The notes: generated by a model from the letters alone, not told the origin. A stretch of DNA of 64,000 nucleotides from Piscinibacter sp. (GCA_016706565.1 JADJJI010000004.1:310001-374000); one strand, 5' to 3'; positions 30,063-41,407 are shown, counted from the first letter of the stretch. Made by a program: numbers and translations.

Positions 30063-31414
30063 CGGCCGTGCCGCCTGCCGGCGGGCTGCGCGTGCGCTGG
30101 CGCGCAGCGCACCAGCGCTGGCATGCCACAAGGCTGCGCTGGCGCCACTCGCTGAAGTGGCGGCTGGTGACCATGTTCCTGCTGCTCGCGCTTGCCACCA
30201 CCGGCGTGTTCCTGTTCGGCATGCAGCGGGTACTGCAGGGCGGCTGGCAAGGTTATGCCAAGCCGATGGTGGCCGACTACGTCGACCGACTCGCCGCCGA
30301 GATCGGCTCGCCGCCCGATGCCGATCGTGCAAAGGCGTTGGTGGCACGCCTGCCGATCTCGGTGCGCATCGATGGCCCGCAGCTGCACTACGACTCGCAC
30401 CCGGGCCGTTCGGTGCACCGGCGCTGGAACGGCGACGGCGAACGCGATATCGGCGCCGAGGGCTGGGGCCTGGTGCGGCAGACGGCCGATGGCCACCGCA
30501 TCGTCTTCGGCCTGGCCGGGCCCCTGCCCAGCGACCGGCCGCGCGCCTTCGGCTGGCTGACGCTGGCCGGGCTGCTGCTGCTCACCGTCATCGCCTACGC
30601 CCGCGTGCGCAGCCTGCTGCGGCCGCTGGACGACATCGGCGCAGGCGTGGCGCGCTTCGGCGCCGGCGATTTCACGCAGCCCATCGAGCAGACGCGGCGC
30701 GACGAACTCGGCGAGTTGGCCGAACGCATCAACCGGATGGCGCACAGCCTGCACGGCATGCTCGACGCCAAGCGCGCGCTGCTGCTGGCCATCAGCCACG
30801 AGTTGCGCAGCCCGCTGACGCGGGCGCGCGTGAACGCCGAGCTGGTCGATGAAGGCGAGCACCGCGACGCGCTGCTGCGCGACCTGGGCGAGATGCGCGA
30901 CCTGATCACCGACTTGCTGGAGAGCGAACGCCTGGCCACCGGCCATGCCGCGCTGCAGACCGAGCGGGTGGACCTCGGCGCGCTGGCCCGCGAACTGCTG
31001 GCCACGCAGTTCGCGCAGGCGGCGGTCACGCTGCGACTGGACGACACGCTGCCGACCATGCAGGCCGACCCGGTGCGCGTGCGCCTACTGCTGCGCAACC
31101 TGATCGATAACGCGCTGCGCCACAGCGCCGGCGCGGCACAGCCGCCATCGCTGGAGCTCGCCCGCGACGCCGATGGGCAGCTGCGCATCAGCGTGCGCGA
31201 CCACGGCCCCGGCGTTGACGACGAGCAACTCGCGCGGCTGGCCGAACCCTTCTACCGCGCCGACACCGCGCGCCAGCGGTCGACCGGCGGCGTGGGTCTC
31301 GGGCTTTACCTTTGCCGCCTTGTGGCGCAGGCGCATGGCGGGACTCTCGCCTTCCGGCTCGCGCAGCCTGGGCTGGAGGTCAGCGCGCGCTGGCCCATCG
31401 TGCCGGCACGCTGA
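30059..31414 (+). CDS. Sensor histidine kinase
   Basis: A 451-residue membrane kinase starting at GTG (overlapping the regulator stop). Two transmembrane helices are at about 36-55 and 164-182, with a roughly 110-residue periplasmic sensor between. A HAMP domain follows (183-235). The H-box is LLLAISHELRSPLTRAR with phospho-His247, then the N box NLIDNALRHS, G1 DHGPGV and G2 GGVGLGLYL. Cpx/Rst-like layout. The signal sensed is unknown; the Spy-like protein upstream fits envelope stress. Confidence 0.93.
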   Translation: MTAVPPAGGLRVRWRAAHQRWHATRLRWRHSLKWRLVTMFLLLALATTGVFLFGMQRVLQGGWQGYAKPMVADYVDRLAAEIGSPPDADRAKALVARLPISVRIDGPQLHYDSHPGRSVHRRWNGDGERDIGAEGWGLVRQTADGHRIVFGLAGPLPSDRPRAFGWLTLAGLLLLTVIAYARVRSLLRPLDDIGAGVARFGAGDFTQPIEQTRRDELGELAERINRMAHSLHGMLDAKRALLLAISHELRSPLTRARVNAELVDEGEHRDALLRDLGEMRDLITDLLESERLATGHAALQTERVDLGALARELLATQFAQAAVTLRLDDTLPTMQADPVRVRLLLRNLIDNALRHSAGAAQPPSLELARDADGQLRISVRDHGPGVDDEQLARLAEPFYRADTARQRSTGGVGLGLYLCRLVAQAHGGTLAFRLAQPGLEVSARWPIVPAR

Positions 31415-31461
31415 AGGCGCGGAAGCTCAGCGCGATGGTGGGCCTGCAAAGCAGGGTGCGC

Positions 31462-31549
31462 TGGCGGAAGCGGTGAGATTCGAACTCACGGGCCCTTGCG
31501 AGCCGCCGGTTTTCAAGACCGGTGCAATCGACCACTCTGCCACGCTTCC
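31462..31549 (-). tRNA. tRNA-Ser (anticodon UGA)
   Basis: An 88-nt class II tRNA, read on the minus strand. The acceptor stem is GGAAGCG/CGCTTCC, the anticodon arm is CCGGTCTTGAAAACCGG with anticodon TGA, a variable arm follows, the T arm is GTGAGTTCGAATCTCAC, and CCA is encoded. Reads UCA and related Ser codons. Confidence 0.97.
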
Positions 31550-31587
31550 AGTGCCGCCGATTGTATCGGCCAGGGTACGCGCAAGAA

Positions 31588-32409
31588 TCAACCGGGCCGC
31601 TGCGCCTGCTCGCACTCGACCTGCATCACCTCGCGCCGGCCGCCGTCCACGCGCACGGCGGTGAGCCGGCCGCCCCAGACGCAGCCGGTGTCCAGCGACA
31701 GCAGGTCGGGCCGCTCGATCAGGCCCAGCGTCGACCAGTGGCCGAAGGCGATCGGCACGCCTTCGGTGCGCCGGCCCGGCACCTCGAACCAGGGCAGGTA
31801 GCCCTCGGGTGCGCCGCCGGCGCTGTCCTTGGTCTTCAGTTCGAGCCGGCCCTGGGCATCGGTGAAACGTATGCGCGTCAGCACGTTGATGATGAAGCGC
31901 AGCCGCTCGTCGCCGCGCAGTTTCGGGCTCCAGCGCAGCGGCTCGTCGGCGTACATCACGTGCAGGAAGTCGTCGAGCGCCTCGCTGCGCAGCATGGCTT
32001 CCACCTCGGCGGCGCGCGACAGCGTCTCGGCCAGGTCCCACTGCGGCACCACGCCGGCATGCACGCACAGCCAGCCTTCTTCGACCACCGCCATGCGCTG
32101 CCCGCGCAGCCAGGCCAGCCAATGCTCGCGCTCGGGTGACTCCAGCACCTCGGCGAAGGTGTCGCTGCGATGCGCCTTGCGGCCTCCGCAGGCCACCGCG
32201 AGCAGGTGCAGGTCGTGGTTGCCGAGCAGGCAGGTGGCGGCGTCGCCCAGGCCGCGCAGGCGGCGCAGCGTGGCCAGCGACTGCGGCCCGCGGTTGACCA
32301 GGTCGCCCAGCACGGTGAGGCGGTCGCGCGAGGGCGAGAAGCCGATGTGCGCGAGCAGCCGCTCGAAGGCATCGCAGCAGCCCTGCAGGTCTCCGACGAG
32401 GTAATGCAT
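31588..32409 (-). CDS. apaH: Symmetrical bis(5'-nucleosyl)-tetraphosphatase
   Basis: A 273-residue metallophosphatase that hydrolyses Ap4A to two ADP. It begins HYLVGDLQGCCDAFERLL, then LTVLGDLVNRGPQSL, and LLGNHDLHLLAVACG, which are the metal-binding blocks of the ApaH family. The C-terminal half has the family's EGWLCVHAGVVPQWD block. Length is typical. It is divergent from the CorC-like gene, with 48 bases between. It ends 38 bases from the tRNA-Ser gene on the same strand. Confidence 0.95.
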   Translation of the reverse strand: MHYLVGDLQGCCDAFERLLAHIGFSPSRDRLTVLGDLVNRGPQSLATLRRLRGLGDAATCLLGNHDLHLLAVACGGRKAHRSDTFAEVLESPEREHWLAWLRGQRMAVVEEGWLCVHAGVVPQWDLAETLSRAAEVEAMLRSEALDDFLHVMYADEPLRWSPKLRGDERLRFIINVLTRIRFTDAQGRLELKTKDSAGGAPEGYLPWFEVPGRRTEGVPIAFGHWSTLGLIERPDLLSLDTGCVWGGRLTAVRVDGGRREVMQVECEQAQRPG

Positions 32410-32457
32410 CGCGCGATTCTGCTACGCTCCCGCTCCTCGCCCTGTCGCGCGCCCTGC

Positions 32458-33774
32458 ATGGACGTTGCCCTACTCGTCTTCCTGATCCTGCTCAACGCCC
32501 TGTTCGCCATGTCGGAGATGGCGTTGACGGCCAGCCGCAAGGCGCGGCTGCAGGTGATGGTCGAGACCGGCGATGCCGGCGCCAAGTGCGCCATGGAGCT
32601 GCACGACGACCCGACCAAGTTCCTGTCGGTGGTGCAGATCGGCATCACCTCGATCGGCGTGCTCAACGGCATCGTCGGCGACGCCGCCTTCTCGGCGCCG
32701 TTCGCGAAGTGGCTGCACGAGACCTTCGAGATCCACGACCGCGCCGCCGACATCAGCGCCACCGCGATGGTGGTGGTCGTCATCACCTTCCTGACCATCA
32801 TCTTCGGCGAGCTGGTGCCCAAGCGGCTGGGCCAGATGTACCCGGAGTCGGTGGCGCGCCTGGTGTCGCGGCCGATGGAGTGGCTGTCGATCGGCACGCG
32901 GCCCTTCGTCAAACTGCTGTCGTTCTTCACCGAGGGCACGCTGCGCCTGATGGGCATTCGCGGCGGGCCCGACCGCAGCGTCACGGAAGAGGAGATCGCC
33001 GCCAGCCTCGTCGAAGGCGTGGACGCGGGCGTGATCGAGGAGCAGGAGCACCAGATGGTGCGCAACGTGTTCCGCCTCGACGACCGGCAGGTGGGCTCGA
33101 TGATGATCCCGCGCGCCGAGATCGTCTGGATCGACGTGGCCGCCACGCGCGACGAACTGCTCGCGCTGATCGGCGATGCCGAACATTCGCGCTACCCGGT
33201 GTGCCGCGGCGGGCTGGAGGACGTGCAGGGCGTGATCACCGCGCAGCGGCTGCTCCAGCAGAGCATGCAAGGCATGGCGCTGTCGCTGGCCGACGGCCTG
33301 GAGCCGCCGGTGTTCGTGCCCGAGACGCTGTCGGGCATGGAGCTTCTCGAACATTTCAAGGCCTCGGCCACGCAGCTCGTGTTCGTGGTCGACGAGTACG
33401 GCGAGGTGCAGGGCATGATCACCGTGCTCGACGTGCTGGAGGCGATCACCGGCGAATTCACCACACCGACCTCGGAAGACTCCTGGGCGGTCCGGCGCGA
33501 CGACGGCAGCTGGCTGTTCGACGGGCTGATCCCGGTGCCCGAGCTGAAAGACCGGCTCGAGCTGAAGGAACTGCCCGAGGAAGACCGCGGCCGCTACAAC
33601 ACCCTGGCCGGCATGATCATGCTGCTGCTCGGCCGCCTGCCCGCCACCGCCGATTCCGTGGAGTGGGAGGGCTGGCGCTTCGAGGTGGTCGACCTCGACG
33701 GCAAGCGTGTCGACAAGGTGCTGGTCAGCGCGCTCGCGCCGCGCCCTGAAGAGACCGAAGGAAACGGCGCGTGA
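32458..33774 (+). CDS. Hemolysin-family (CNNM/CorC) membrane protein with CBS pair
   Basis: A 438-residue protein. The N-terminal DUF21 domain has three to four membrane helices (VALLVFLILLNALFAMSEMA, then VVVVITFLTIIFGELVPK). A paired CBS region (about 215-330) follows, and the C-terminal CorC/HlyC domain begins near 350 (WAVRRDDGSWLFDGLIPVPE). Members take part in magnesium or cobalt efflux or in membrane homeostasis. Its stop overlaps the SapC start as GTGA. Name of the transported ion is not known. Confidence 0.9.
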   Translation: MDVALLVFLILLNALFAMSEMALTASRKARLQVMVETGDAGAKCAMELHDDPTKFLSVVQIGITSIGVLNGIVGDAAFSAPFAKWLHETFEIHDRAADISATAMVVVVITFLTIIFGELVPKRLGQMYPESVARLVSRPMEWLSIGTRPFVKLLSFFTEGTLRLMGIRGGPDRSVTEEEIAASLVEGVDAGVIEEQEHQMVRNVFRLDDRQVGSMMIPRAEIVWIDVAATRDELLALIGDAEHSRYPVCRGGLEDVQGVITAQRLLQQSMQGMALSLADGLEPPVFVPETLSGMELLEHFKASATQLVFVVDEYGEVQGMITVLDVLEAITGEFTTPTSEDSWAVRRDDGSWLFDGLIPVPELKDRLELKELPEEDRGRYNTLAGMIMLLLGRLPATADSVEWEGWRFEVVDLDGKRVDKVLVSALAPRPEETEGNGA

Positions 33775-34541
33775 TCCACTCGGCGCTGTACCGCGCGCCG
33801 GAACTGCTCGACCCGCAACGCCACGGTGCGCTGAGGATCTCGGCCCTGCAGGACTGGTCGATCACGCGCCACATGCATGCGGTCTACCTTGCCGCCACCG
33901 AGCTGCCGCAGGCGGCGCTGGAGTACCCGGTGCTGTTCGTTCACTCGGGCGAGCGCGATGCGGCGGGCCGCGCCACCGTCTCGCCGATCGCCCTGCTCGG
34001 CCTCGCGCAGGGCGAGAACCTCTGCGTGGAGGGCACCCGCTGGCTGGCGCGCTACGTGCCGGCCTTCATCCGCCGCTACCCCTTCCTGACCGGCCGCGCC
34101 GCCGGCGACGCCGCGCCGGGCGTGATGCTCGACACCGCATGGAGCGGCCTGTCGCCGACCGAAGGCGAGCCGCTGTTCGACGCGCAAGGACGGCCGGCAC
34201 CGGCGCTGCAGCAGCACCTGGCGCTGCTCGAGCGCTTCGAGGCCGAGGCGCAGCGCACGCGCTTGTTCTGCGCCAAGCTGGTCGAGCTGGAGCTGCTGCG
34301 GCCGATGCAGGCCGATGCCACGCTGCCCGACGGGCAGACGCTCACTGTCGAGGGCTTCAAGCTCGTCGACGAAGACAAGCTGCGTGCCCTGCCCGAGCCT
34401 ATCGTGATCGAGCTGCACCGCAACGGCATGCTGATGCTGATGAACCTGCACATCGCCTCGCTGGCGAACATGCCGGCGCTGATCGAGCGCAAGGCGCGGC
34501 GCGAACTGAAACGACGAGGAGCCTCCGATGGACCGCAGTGA
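33771..34541 (+). CDS. SapC family protein
   Basis: A 256-residue protein beginning at GTG within the previous stop. It matches the SapC (PF07277-type) outline: LRISALQDWSITRHMHAVYL, a YPVLFVHS strand, ALLGLAQGENLCVEGTRW, YVPAFIRRYPF, then the tail LMNLHIASLANMPALI. The family was named for S-layer or peptide-related genes, but the role is not known. No signal peptide is visible. It overlaps the next gene by 14 bases, so the three genes from 32458 to 35733 are likely one transcript. Confidence 0.82.
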   Translation: MIHSALYRAPELLDPQRHGALRISALQDWSITRHMHAVYLAATELPQAALEYPVLFVHSGERDAAGRATVSPIALLGLAQGENLCVEGTRWLARYVPAFIRRYPFLTGRAAGDAAPGVMLDTAWSGLSPTEGEPLFDAQGRPAPALQQHLALLERFEAEAQRTRLFCAKLVELELLRPMQADATLPDGQTLTVEGFKLVDEDKLRALPEPIVIELHRNGMLMLMNLHIASLANMPALIERKARRELKRRGASDGPQ

Positions 34542-35733
34542 CGATTTCGAGCGCGGCGTGCTGAACCGCCGCGCGGTGCTGGGCGACGAATGGGTCGACC
34601 AGTCGCTGGGCGGCACGACGCAGTTCAATGCCGACTTCCAGGACCTGGTGACGCGCCATGCCTGGCTCGACATCTGGGGCCGCCCGGGGCTGGACGTGGT
34701 GACGCGCCGCCTGCTCGTGCTGGGCATGACGATGGCCGCGGCGCGCTGGGAGGAGTTCGAGCTGCACTGCAAGGCCACCGTGCGTGCCGGCGTGCCGCTC
34801 GAGAAGATCCGCGAGACGCTGATGCAGGGTGCCATCTACTGCGGCGTGCCGGCGGCGAACACGGCGTTCAAGATCACCACGAAGATCCTGCGCGACGAAG
34901 GCCTGCTGCCGCCGCCGGCGCCGCTGACGGCCGGCGTGCGCGCGGCCATCCACCACACCTTCAGCACGCCGCAGCTGAAGGTGGCGCTGCAGGGGCAGGG
35001 CACGCCGGTGGTGCTGAGCCACGCGCTCGGCGCCGACCTGCACCTGTGGGACGAACTGGCCGCCGCGCTGGGCGAGCATCACGAGGTGCTGCGCTACGAC
35101 CACCGCGGCCACGGCGCCTCGGCGGTGCCGGCCGGGCCGTACACGCAGGACGACCTGGTCGACGACGCGGCGCGCCTCATCCGCGAATGGGGCCGTGGGC
35201 CGGTCGTCTTCATCGGGCTGTCGATGGGCGGCATGGTGGCGCAGGGCCTGGCGGTGCGCCACCCGGAACTGCTGCGCGGCCTGGTCGTCGCCAACAGCAG
35301 CGCACGCTACCCGGCCGAAGCGCGCGCCATGTGGGAACAGCGCATCGCCGCCATCGAGCAAGGCGGCCTGGCGACGATCGCCGAAGGCACCATGGAGCGC
35401 TGGTTCACGCCGGGCTTCCGCGCCGCGCGGCCCGCCGTGGTCGAGCGCACGAGGCAGACGCTGCTGCGCACGCCGGCGGCCGGCTACATCGCCTGCGGCC
35501 GCGCGGTGCAGTCGGTCGACTGGCTCGACCGCCTGGCCGCCGTGCGCGCGCCCACGCTGGTGATCGCCGGCGCGCAGGATGCCGGCGCGCCGCCGGAGAT
35601 GTCGGAAGCCATGGCCGCGCGCATCGCCGGCGCGCAGCTGACGGTGCTGGACAGCGCCCACATCAGCGTGGCCGAACAGCCGCAGGCCTTCCTGGATGCG
35701 GTGCGCGGCTTCATCGGGGCGCGCTGCACATGA
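34528..35733 (+). CDS. Bifunctional 4-carboxymuconolactone decarboxylase / 3-oxoadipate enol-lactonase
   Basis: A 401-residue fusion for two consecutive steps of the protocatechuate branch of the beta-ketoadipate pathway. Residues 1-125 are the decarboxylase (PcaC-like: RRAVLGDEWVDQSLGG, then WLDIWGRPGLD). Residues 140-400 are the enol-lactonase (PcaD-like): YDHRGHGASAVP, GLSMGG with Ser232, and a His near residue 379 (DSAHISV). In the actinobacterial PcaL protein the hydrolase comes first, so the order here is reversed. No other pca gene is in the window. Confidence 0.88.
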   Translation: MDRSDDFERGVLNRRAVLGDEWVDQSLGGTTQFNADFQDLVTRHAWLDIWGRPGLDVVTRRLLVLGMTMAAARWEEFELHCKATVRAGVPLEKIRETLMQGAIYCGVPAANTAFKITTKILRDEGLLPPPAPLTAGVRAAIHHTFSTPQLKVALQGQGTPVVLSHALGADLHLWDELAAALGEHHEVLRYDHRGHGASAVPAGPYTQDDLVDDAARLIREWGRGPVVFIGLSMGGMVAQGLAVRHPELLRGLVVANSSARYPAEARAMWEQRIAAIEQGGLATIAEGTMERWFTPGFRAARPAVVERTRQTLLRTPAAGYIACGRAVQSVDWLDRLAAVRAPTLVIAGAQDAGAPPEMSEAMAARIAGAQLTVLDSAHISVAEQPQAFLDAVRGFIGARCT

Positions 35734-35791
35734 GCGCGCCGGGCCGCTCCCAAGCGCTCATATCGGAGCGCGCAGCGCGGAGGGTAGTCCA

Positions 35792-36439
35792 GTGAGGCGC
35801 ACCGGCCGCCACCTGCTCGAGGTGTTCGTCACCGGCGCGCTGGCGGCGCTGCCGCTGGCGGCGACGATCCTCATCTTCGTCTGGGGCGCCCGCCTGGTGG
35901 TCGAGTACATCGGCCCGCAGAGCCTGGTGGGCGGGCTGCTGGTGCGCATCGGCCTGGGCATCACCGGCTCCGAGGTGGTCGGCTACGCCATCGGTGTGCT
36001 GGCGGTGATGCTGGCGATCTTCCTGCTCGGCCTGCTGGTGCAGACGCGGCTGCGCGCGGCGCTGGGGGCCATCACCGACAGCATCGTTCAGCGCATCCCG
36101 GTGGTGCGCAGCGTCTACGACATGGTGAAGAAGTTCGTCGAGCTGTTCGGCCAGCGCGACGAGTCGAAGCTGAAGTCGATGAGCGCCGTCTGGCTGCATT
36201 TCGGCGGCGTGGGCGGCGTGGCGGCGCTGGGCCTGCTGTCGACGCCGGAGCCGGTGCGCCTGGGCGACCGGGACTACCTGGCGGTACTCGTGCCCACCGC
36301 GCCGGTGCCCATCGGCGGCGGCTTGCTCTACGTGCCGGCCGACTGGGTGACGCCTGCCGATGTGGGCATGGAGGGGCTGACCAGCATCTACGTCTCGATG
36401 GGAATCACCTCGCACCAGCACATCGGCGCCAAGAAATGA
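35792..36439 (+). CDS. DUF502 family membrane protein
   Basis: A 215-residue inner-membrane protein starting at GTG (35792) after a GGAGGG site; no ATG fits the family start. It has two strong helices (EVFVTGALAALPLAATILIF and VVGYAIGVLAVMLAIFLLGL) and the DUF502 block RIPVVRSVYDMVKKFVELF. The C-terminal part is soluble, with the GGLLYVPADWVTP motif. Family function is unknown. It lies 58 bases after the lactonase fusion. Confidence 0.85.
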   Translation: MRRTGRHLLEVFVTGALAALPLAATILIFVWGARLVVEYIGPQSLVGGLLVRIGLGITGSEVVGYAIGVLAVMLAIFLLGLLVQTRLRAALGAITDSIVQRIPVVRSVYDMVKKFVELFGQRDESKLKSMSAVWLHFGGVGGVAALGLLSTPEPVRLGDRDYLAVLVPTAPVPIGGGLLYVPADWVTPADVGMEGLTSIYVSMGITSHQHIGAKK

Positions 36440-36537
36440 CGGGCTGAGCCTCAAGTCCGGCACGGGTTCGCCCGATACCGTGCCATGGACTTCTGCCCAT
36501 GCCGCCCCGCCGTGGCCGCTCCCCCCGGGGGGTGGCG

Positions 36538-38571
36538 ATGAGCCTCTGGCGCCGCCGTGTCGGTGCCGCGCTGGGCTCCATCAAGCTGCGCGTGATGCTG
36601 TCGGCCGTCGCGGCGATGGCGCTGGGCGTGCTGCTCACCGCGCTGACACTGGTGCGCCAGGCCGAGCGCGACATGCTGGCCAACCAGCGCGACCGCGAGC
36701 TGGCGGAGGTGGTCAACACCGCCTCGCAGCTCTCGCAGCGGGTGGTCGAGCGCCAGCGCGCCCTGCGCGCCAGTGCGAACCAGTTCGATGCCGCCATGCT
36801 CGCCGATGCCGGCCGCCTGCAGCACCTGCTGGACAACAAGCCGCTGCTGCGCGGCCTTTTCACCGAGGTGTTCATCACCTCGGCCGATGGAAGCATTCGC
36901 GCCTATGCCGACAGCCAGGGTGTGCGCGTGCCGAAGCTCGACGTGTCCGACCGCGACTATTTCCGGCGCACGGTTCAGGAACGACGGCCGCTGATCTCCG
37001 AGCCGCTGACCAGCCGCATCTCGGCAGCGCCGGTGATCGTGTTCACGCATCCGCTGATCGACGCGGCCGGCGCGGTGTTCGGCGTGCTGGGCGGCACGCT
37101 GCAACTGGCCGAGCACGGCCTGCTCGAGGATGGCGCCAACACCGGCGACGGCGATCCGACGGCGCTCACGCTGGTGACCGATGCGCGCGGGCGGATGTTG
37201 TCGCACCCGAGCGGCCGCGTGCCGCTGCAATCGCTGGCGAGCGAGCCGCGCATGGCCGAAGCCTTCGCCCATTGGCTGGCCAGCGGCGGTTCGGTCGAGC
37301 CCGGCGGGCTGACCCTGCCGCAACCGGCTGAACTGGTGAGCGCGGCCGGCGTGGCCGGGCCCGACTGGATGGTCTGGCACGCGATGCCTGAGAGCGAACT
37401 GCTCGCGCCGCTGCACGCCGCGCGGCGGCAGGCGCTGGGCTTGGCGGCCGCCCTGGTGGCGCTGCTGTCGCTGGCCATGCTGGGCATGATCTGGTGGCTG
37501 CTGCGGCCGCTGGCCCAGCTCGCGCACCGCGCGCAGCACCTGTTCGACGGCACGCAAGAGGTTCACGAAGGCTGGCCGCGTGCCAGCGGCGAGATCGAGC
37601 GGCTGTCGCGCGTGCTGCGCCACGTCGGTGCCGAGCGCGCACAGCTCGAATCGTTCAACGCCCAGGTCCTGAAAAAACTCTCGTCGGTGATGAACGCCGC
37701 GCCCACTGGCATCGCCTTCACGCGCTCGAACCGCTTCGAGCTGGTCAGCGCCGAGCTGTGCCGCCTGTTCGGGCGAGCCGAGCACGAGCTGCTGGGCCAG
37801 CCCACGCAGATCGTCTACGCCTCCAACGAGGACTTCTTCGCGCTCGGCCCGCAGGCGGTGGAAGCCTTCCGCGCCGGCCGCGCCTACGTCGGCGAATGGC
37901 AGATGCTGCGTGCCGATGGAGGCAGCTTCTGGGCCGAACTGCGCGGCCGCCCGGTGGACGAGGCGGACCACGGCGCCGGCACGATCTGGTCGGTGGTCGA
38001 TATCACCGAGCAGGTCGCCGCCCGCGAGCAGCTGGAGTGGTCGGCCACGCACGACGCGCTGACTGGCCTGTCCAACCGCAAGGTGCTCGCGCATCGCCTG
38101 GAGCGCGTGCTCGACTCCCGGCCGCGATCGATGCCGGCCGAGGTGGTGATGATCGACCTCGATCACTTCAAGCCGATCAACGACCGCGCCGGCCACGCCG
38201 CCGGCGATGCCATGCTCAAGGCCGTGGCCGCCGCGATCACGGCGCGCGTGCGTGCCAGCGACCTGGTGGTGCGCCTGGGCGGCGACGAGTTCGCGTTGCT
38301 GCTGGAGCGCTGCACACACGAGACGGCATTGCGCATCGCCGAGAACGTGCGCCGTGCGATCACCGAGATCGAACTGCCCTGGGACCGCCACACGCTGCGC
38401 GTCGGCGCGAGCCTGGGCGTGGCCTCGCTGGGCGCCGAGACGGCCAGCGTCGACGCCTGGCTGGCGCAGGCCGATGCGGCCTGCTATGCCGCCAAGGCGG
38501 CCGGCCGCGGCGCGGTCTTAGCTCACCGACCCACGCTGCGCGTGGTGGCAGGCGACTCGACCGCGGCCTGA
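36538..38571 (+). CDS. Diguanylate cyclase with periplasmic dCache-like sensor and PAS domain
   Basis: A 677-residue membrane sensor that should make cyclic di-GMP. A first transmembrane helix lies near 20-45, then a periplasmic dCache-like domain (about 50-300), a second helix near 310-325, a HAMP-like region, a PAS domain (about 380-500) and GGDEF (about 510-670). The active loop RLGGDEFALL is intact and RASD five residues before it forms the inhibitory I-site. The ATG at 36538 was preferred to one 13 codons upstream because of a better ribosome site. Confidence 0.9.
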   Translation: MSLWRRRVGAALGSIKLRVMLSAVAAMALGVLLTALTLVRQAERDMLANQRDRELAEVVNTASQLSQRVVERQRALRASANQFDAAMLADAGRLQHLLDNKPLLRGLFTEVFITSADGSIRAYADSQGVRVPKLDVSDRDYFRRTVQERRPLISEPLTSRISAAPVIVFTHPLIDAAGAVFGVLGGTLQLAEHGLLEDGANTGDGDPTALTLVTDARGRMLSHPSGRVPLQSLASEPRMAEAFAHWLASGGSVEPGGLTLPQPAELVSAAGVAGPDWMVWHAMPESELLAPLHAARRQALGLAAALVALLSLAMLGMIWWLLRPLAQLAHRAQHLFDGTQEVHEGWPRASGEIERLSRVLRHVGAERAQLESFNAQVLKKLSSVMNAAPTGIAFTRSNRFELVSAELCRLFGRAEHELLGQPTQIVYASNEDFFALGPQAVEAFRAGRAYVGEWQMLRADGGSFWAELRGRPVDEADHGAGTIWSVVDITEQVAAREQLEWSATHDALTGLSNRKVLAHRLERVLDSRPRSMPAEVVMIDLDHFKPINDRAGHAAGDAMLKAVAAAITARVRASDLVVRLGGDEFALLLERCTHETALRIAENVRRAITEIELPWDRHTLRVGASLGVASLGAETASVDAWLAQADAACYAAKAAGRGAVLAHRPTLRVVAGDSTAA

Positions 38572-38644
38572 ACGCTGGCTCTGGTGGCTGCTCGCGGCCT
38601 GCTGCTGTGTTTCGATGTCTGCTGTGCGGGTTGCGTTGGGCGCG

Positions 38645-38672
38645 GCAAAGGCCCGCCCGGGCGTGCCTTTGC
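38645..38672. repeat. 28-nt palindrome
   Basis: GCAAAGGC at the left pairs with GCCTTTGC at the right; between them CGCCCGGGCG is itself palindromic, with one mismatched base on each side. It lies 73 bases after the cyclase stop. It could be a terminator stem or a protein-binding site. Confidence 0.6.
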
Positions 38673-38718
38673 TGAACCAGCAGTGGCCTGCGGCACAAGG
38701 CGAACCGCTGGTGGACTT

Positions 38719-38950
38719 CGCGGCAGGCGCTGCCCGCGGGGGGCGATTTCTGTGGCGACGAGAAGCGCAGCGCCAGGGTCGGCGCGCGTGAGCGCGCTTC
38801 GTGGTCTGACTTGCCGCGGCTGTTCGAACGCAGCGACCGCAGGTCGCGCAGTGAGTTCTGCGGCACGACCCTGGCGCGAGCATCGCAGTGGAGTCGGCGC
38901 ACCGCGCCGACCGCCACAGCATGAGCCCCCCGCGGGCAGCGCCTGCCGCG
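38719..38950. repeat. 232-nt element bounded by perfect 26-nt inverted repeats
   Basis: The bases at 38719-38744 are the exact reverse complement of 38925-38950 (26 of 26; the arm begins CGCGGCAGGCGCTG). Inside, 38770-38781 and 38866-38877 form another perfect 12-nt inverted repeat (GCGCCAGGGTCG), and GCGACC-GCA-GGTCGC makes a small central hairpin near 38834. The nested symmetry suggests a folded RNA/DNA structure or a miniature non-coding element. It does not resemble a REP or IS end that I know. Confidence 0.75.
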
Positions 38951-38990
38951 ATGCGCGAACCATGCACGAAAACAGCCTCGCTTTGGCGGC

Positions 38991-41300
<2,310 letters not shown>

Positions 41301-41407
41301 GATCGTCTCCTGAAGGGGTGCGCATTCGCGACGCTTCGATGGTGCTCCTGTGGCGGGGCCACGGCATCCGCGTTTCCCACGAGGCGCGAAGGGCCTACCA
41401 TGGCGCG

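Larger units (their letters stand above)
38572..38990. other. Gene-free, palindrome-rich region between convergent genes
   Basis: This 419-base gap separates the diguanylate cyclase (plus) from malic enzyme (minus), both ending here. It has no gene I would support. It holds a 28-nt palindrome and a large inverted-repeat element (separate entries). It may serve as a two-way transcription stop. Confidence 0.7.

Noticed and set aside
36499-36537. Longer start for the diguanylate cyclase
   Set aside because: The upstream ATG adds 13 residues rich in Pro and Arg and lacks a ribosome site; the ATG at 36538 follows a purine-rich GGGGGGTGG stretch.
38572-38990. Protein-coding frames inside the palindrome-rich gap
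   Set aside because: Open frames are present only because of high GC; none has a ribosome site, a domain or a plausible start, and the region is dominated by inverted repeats.
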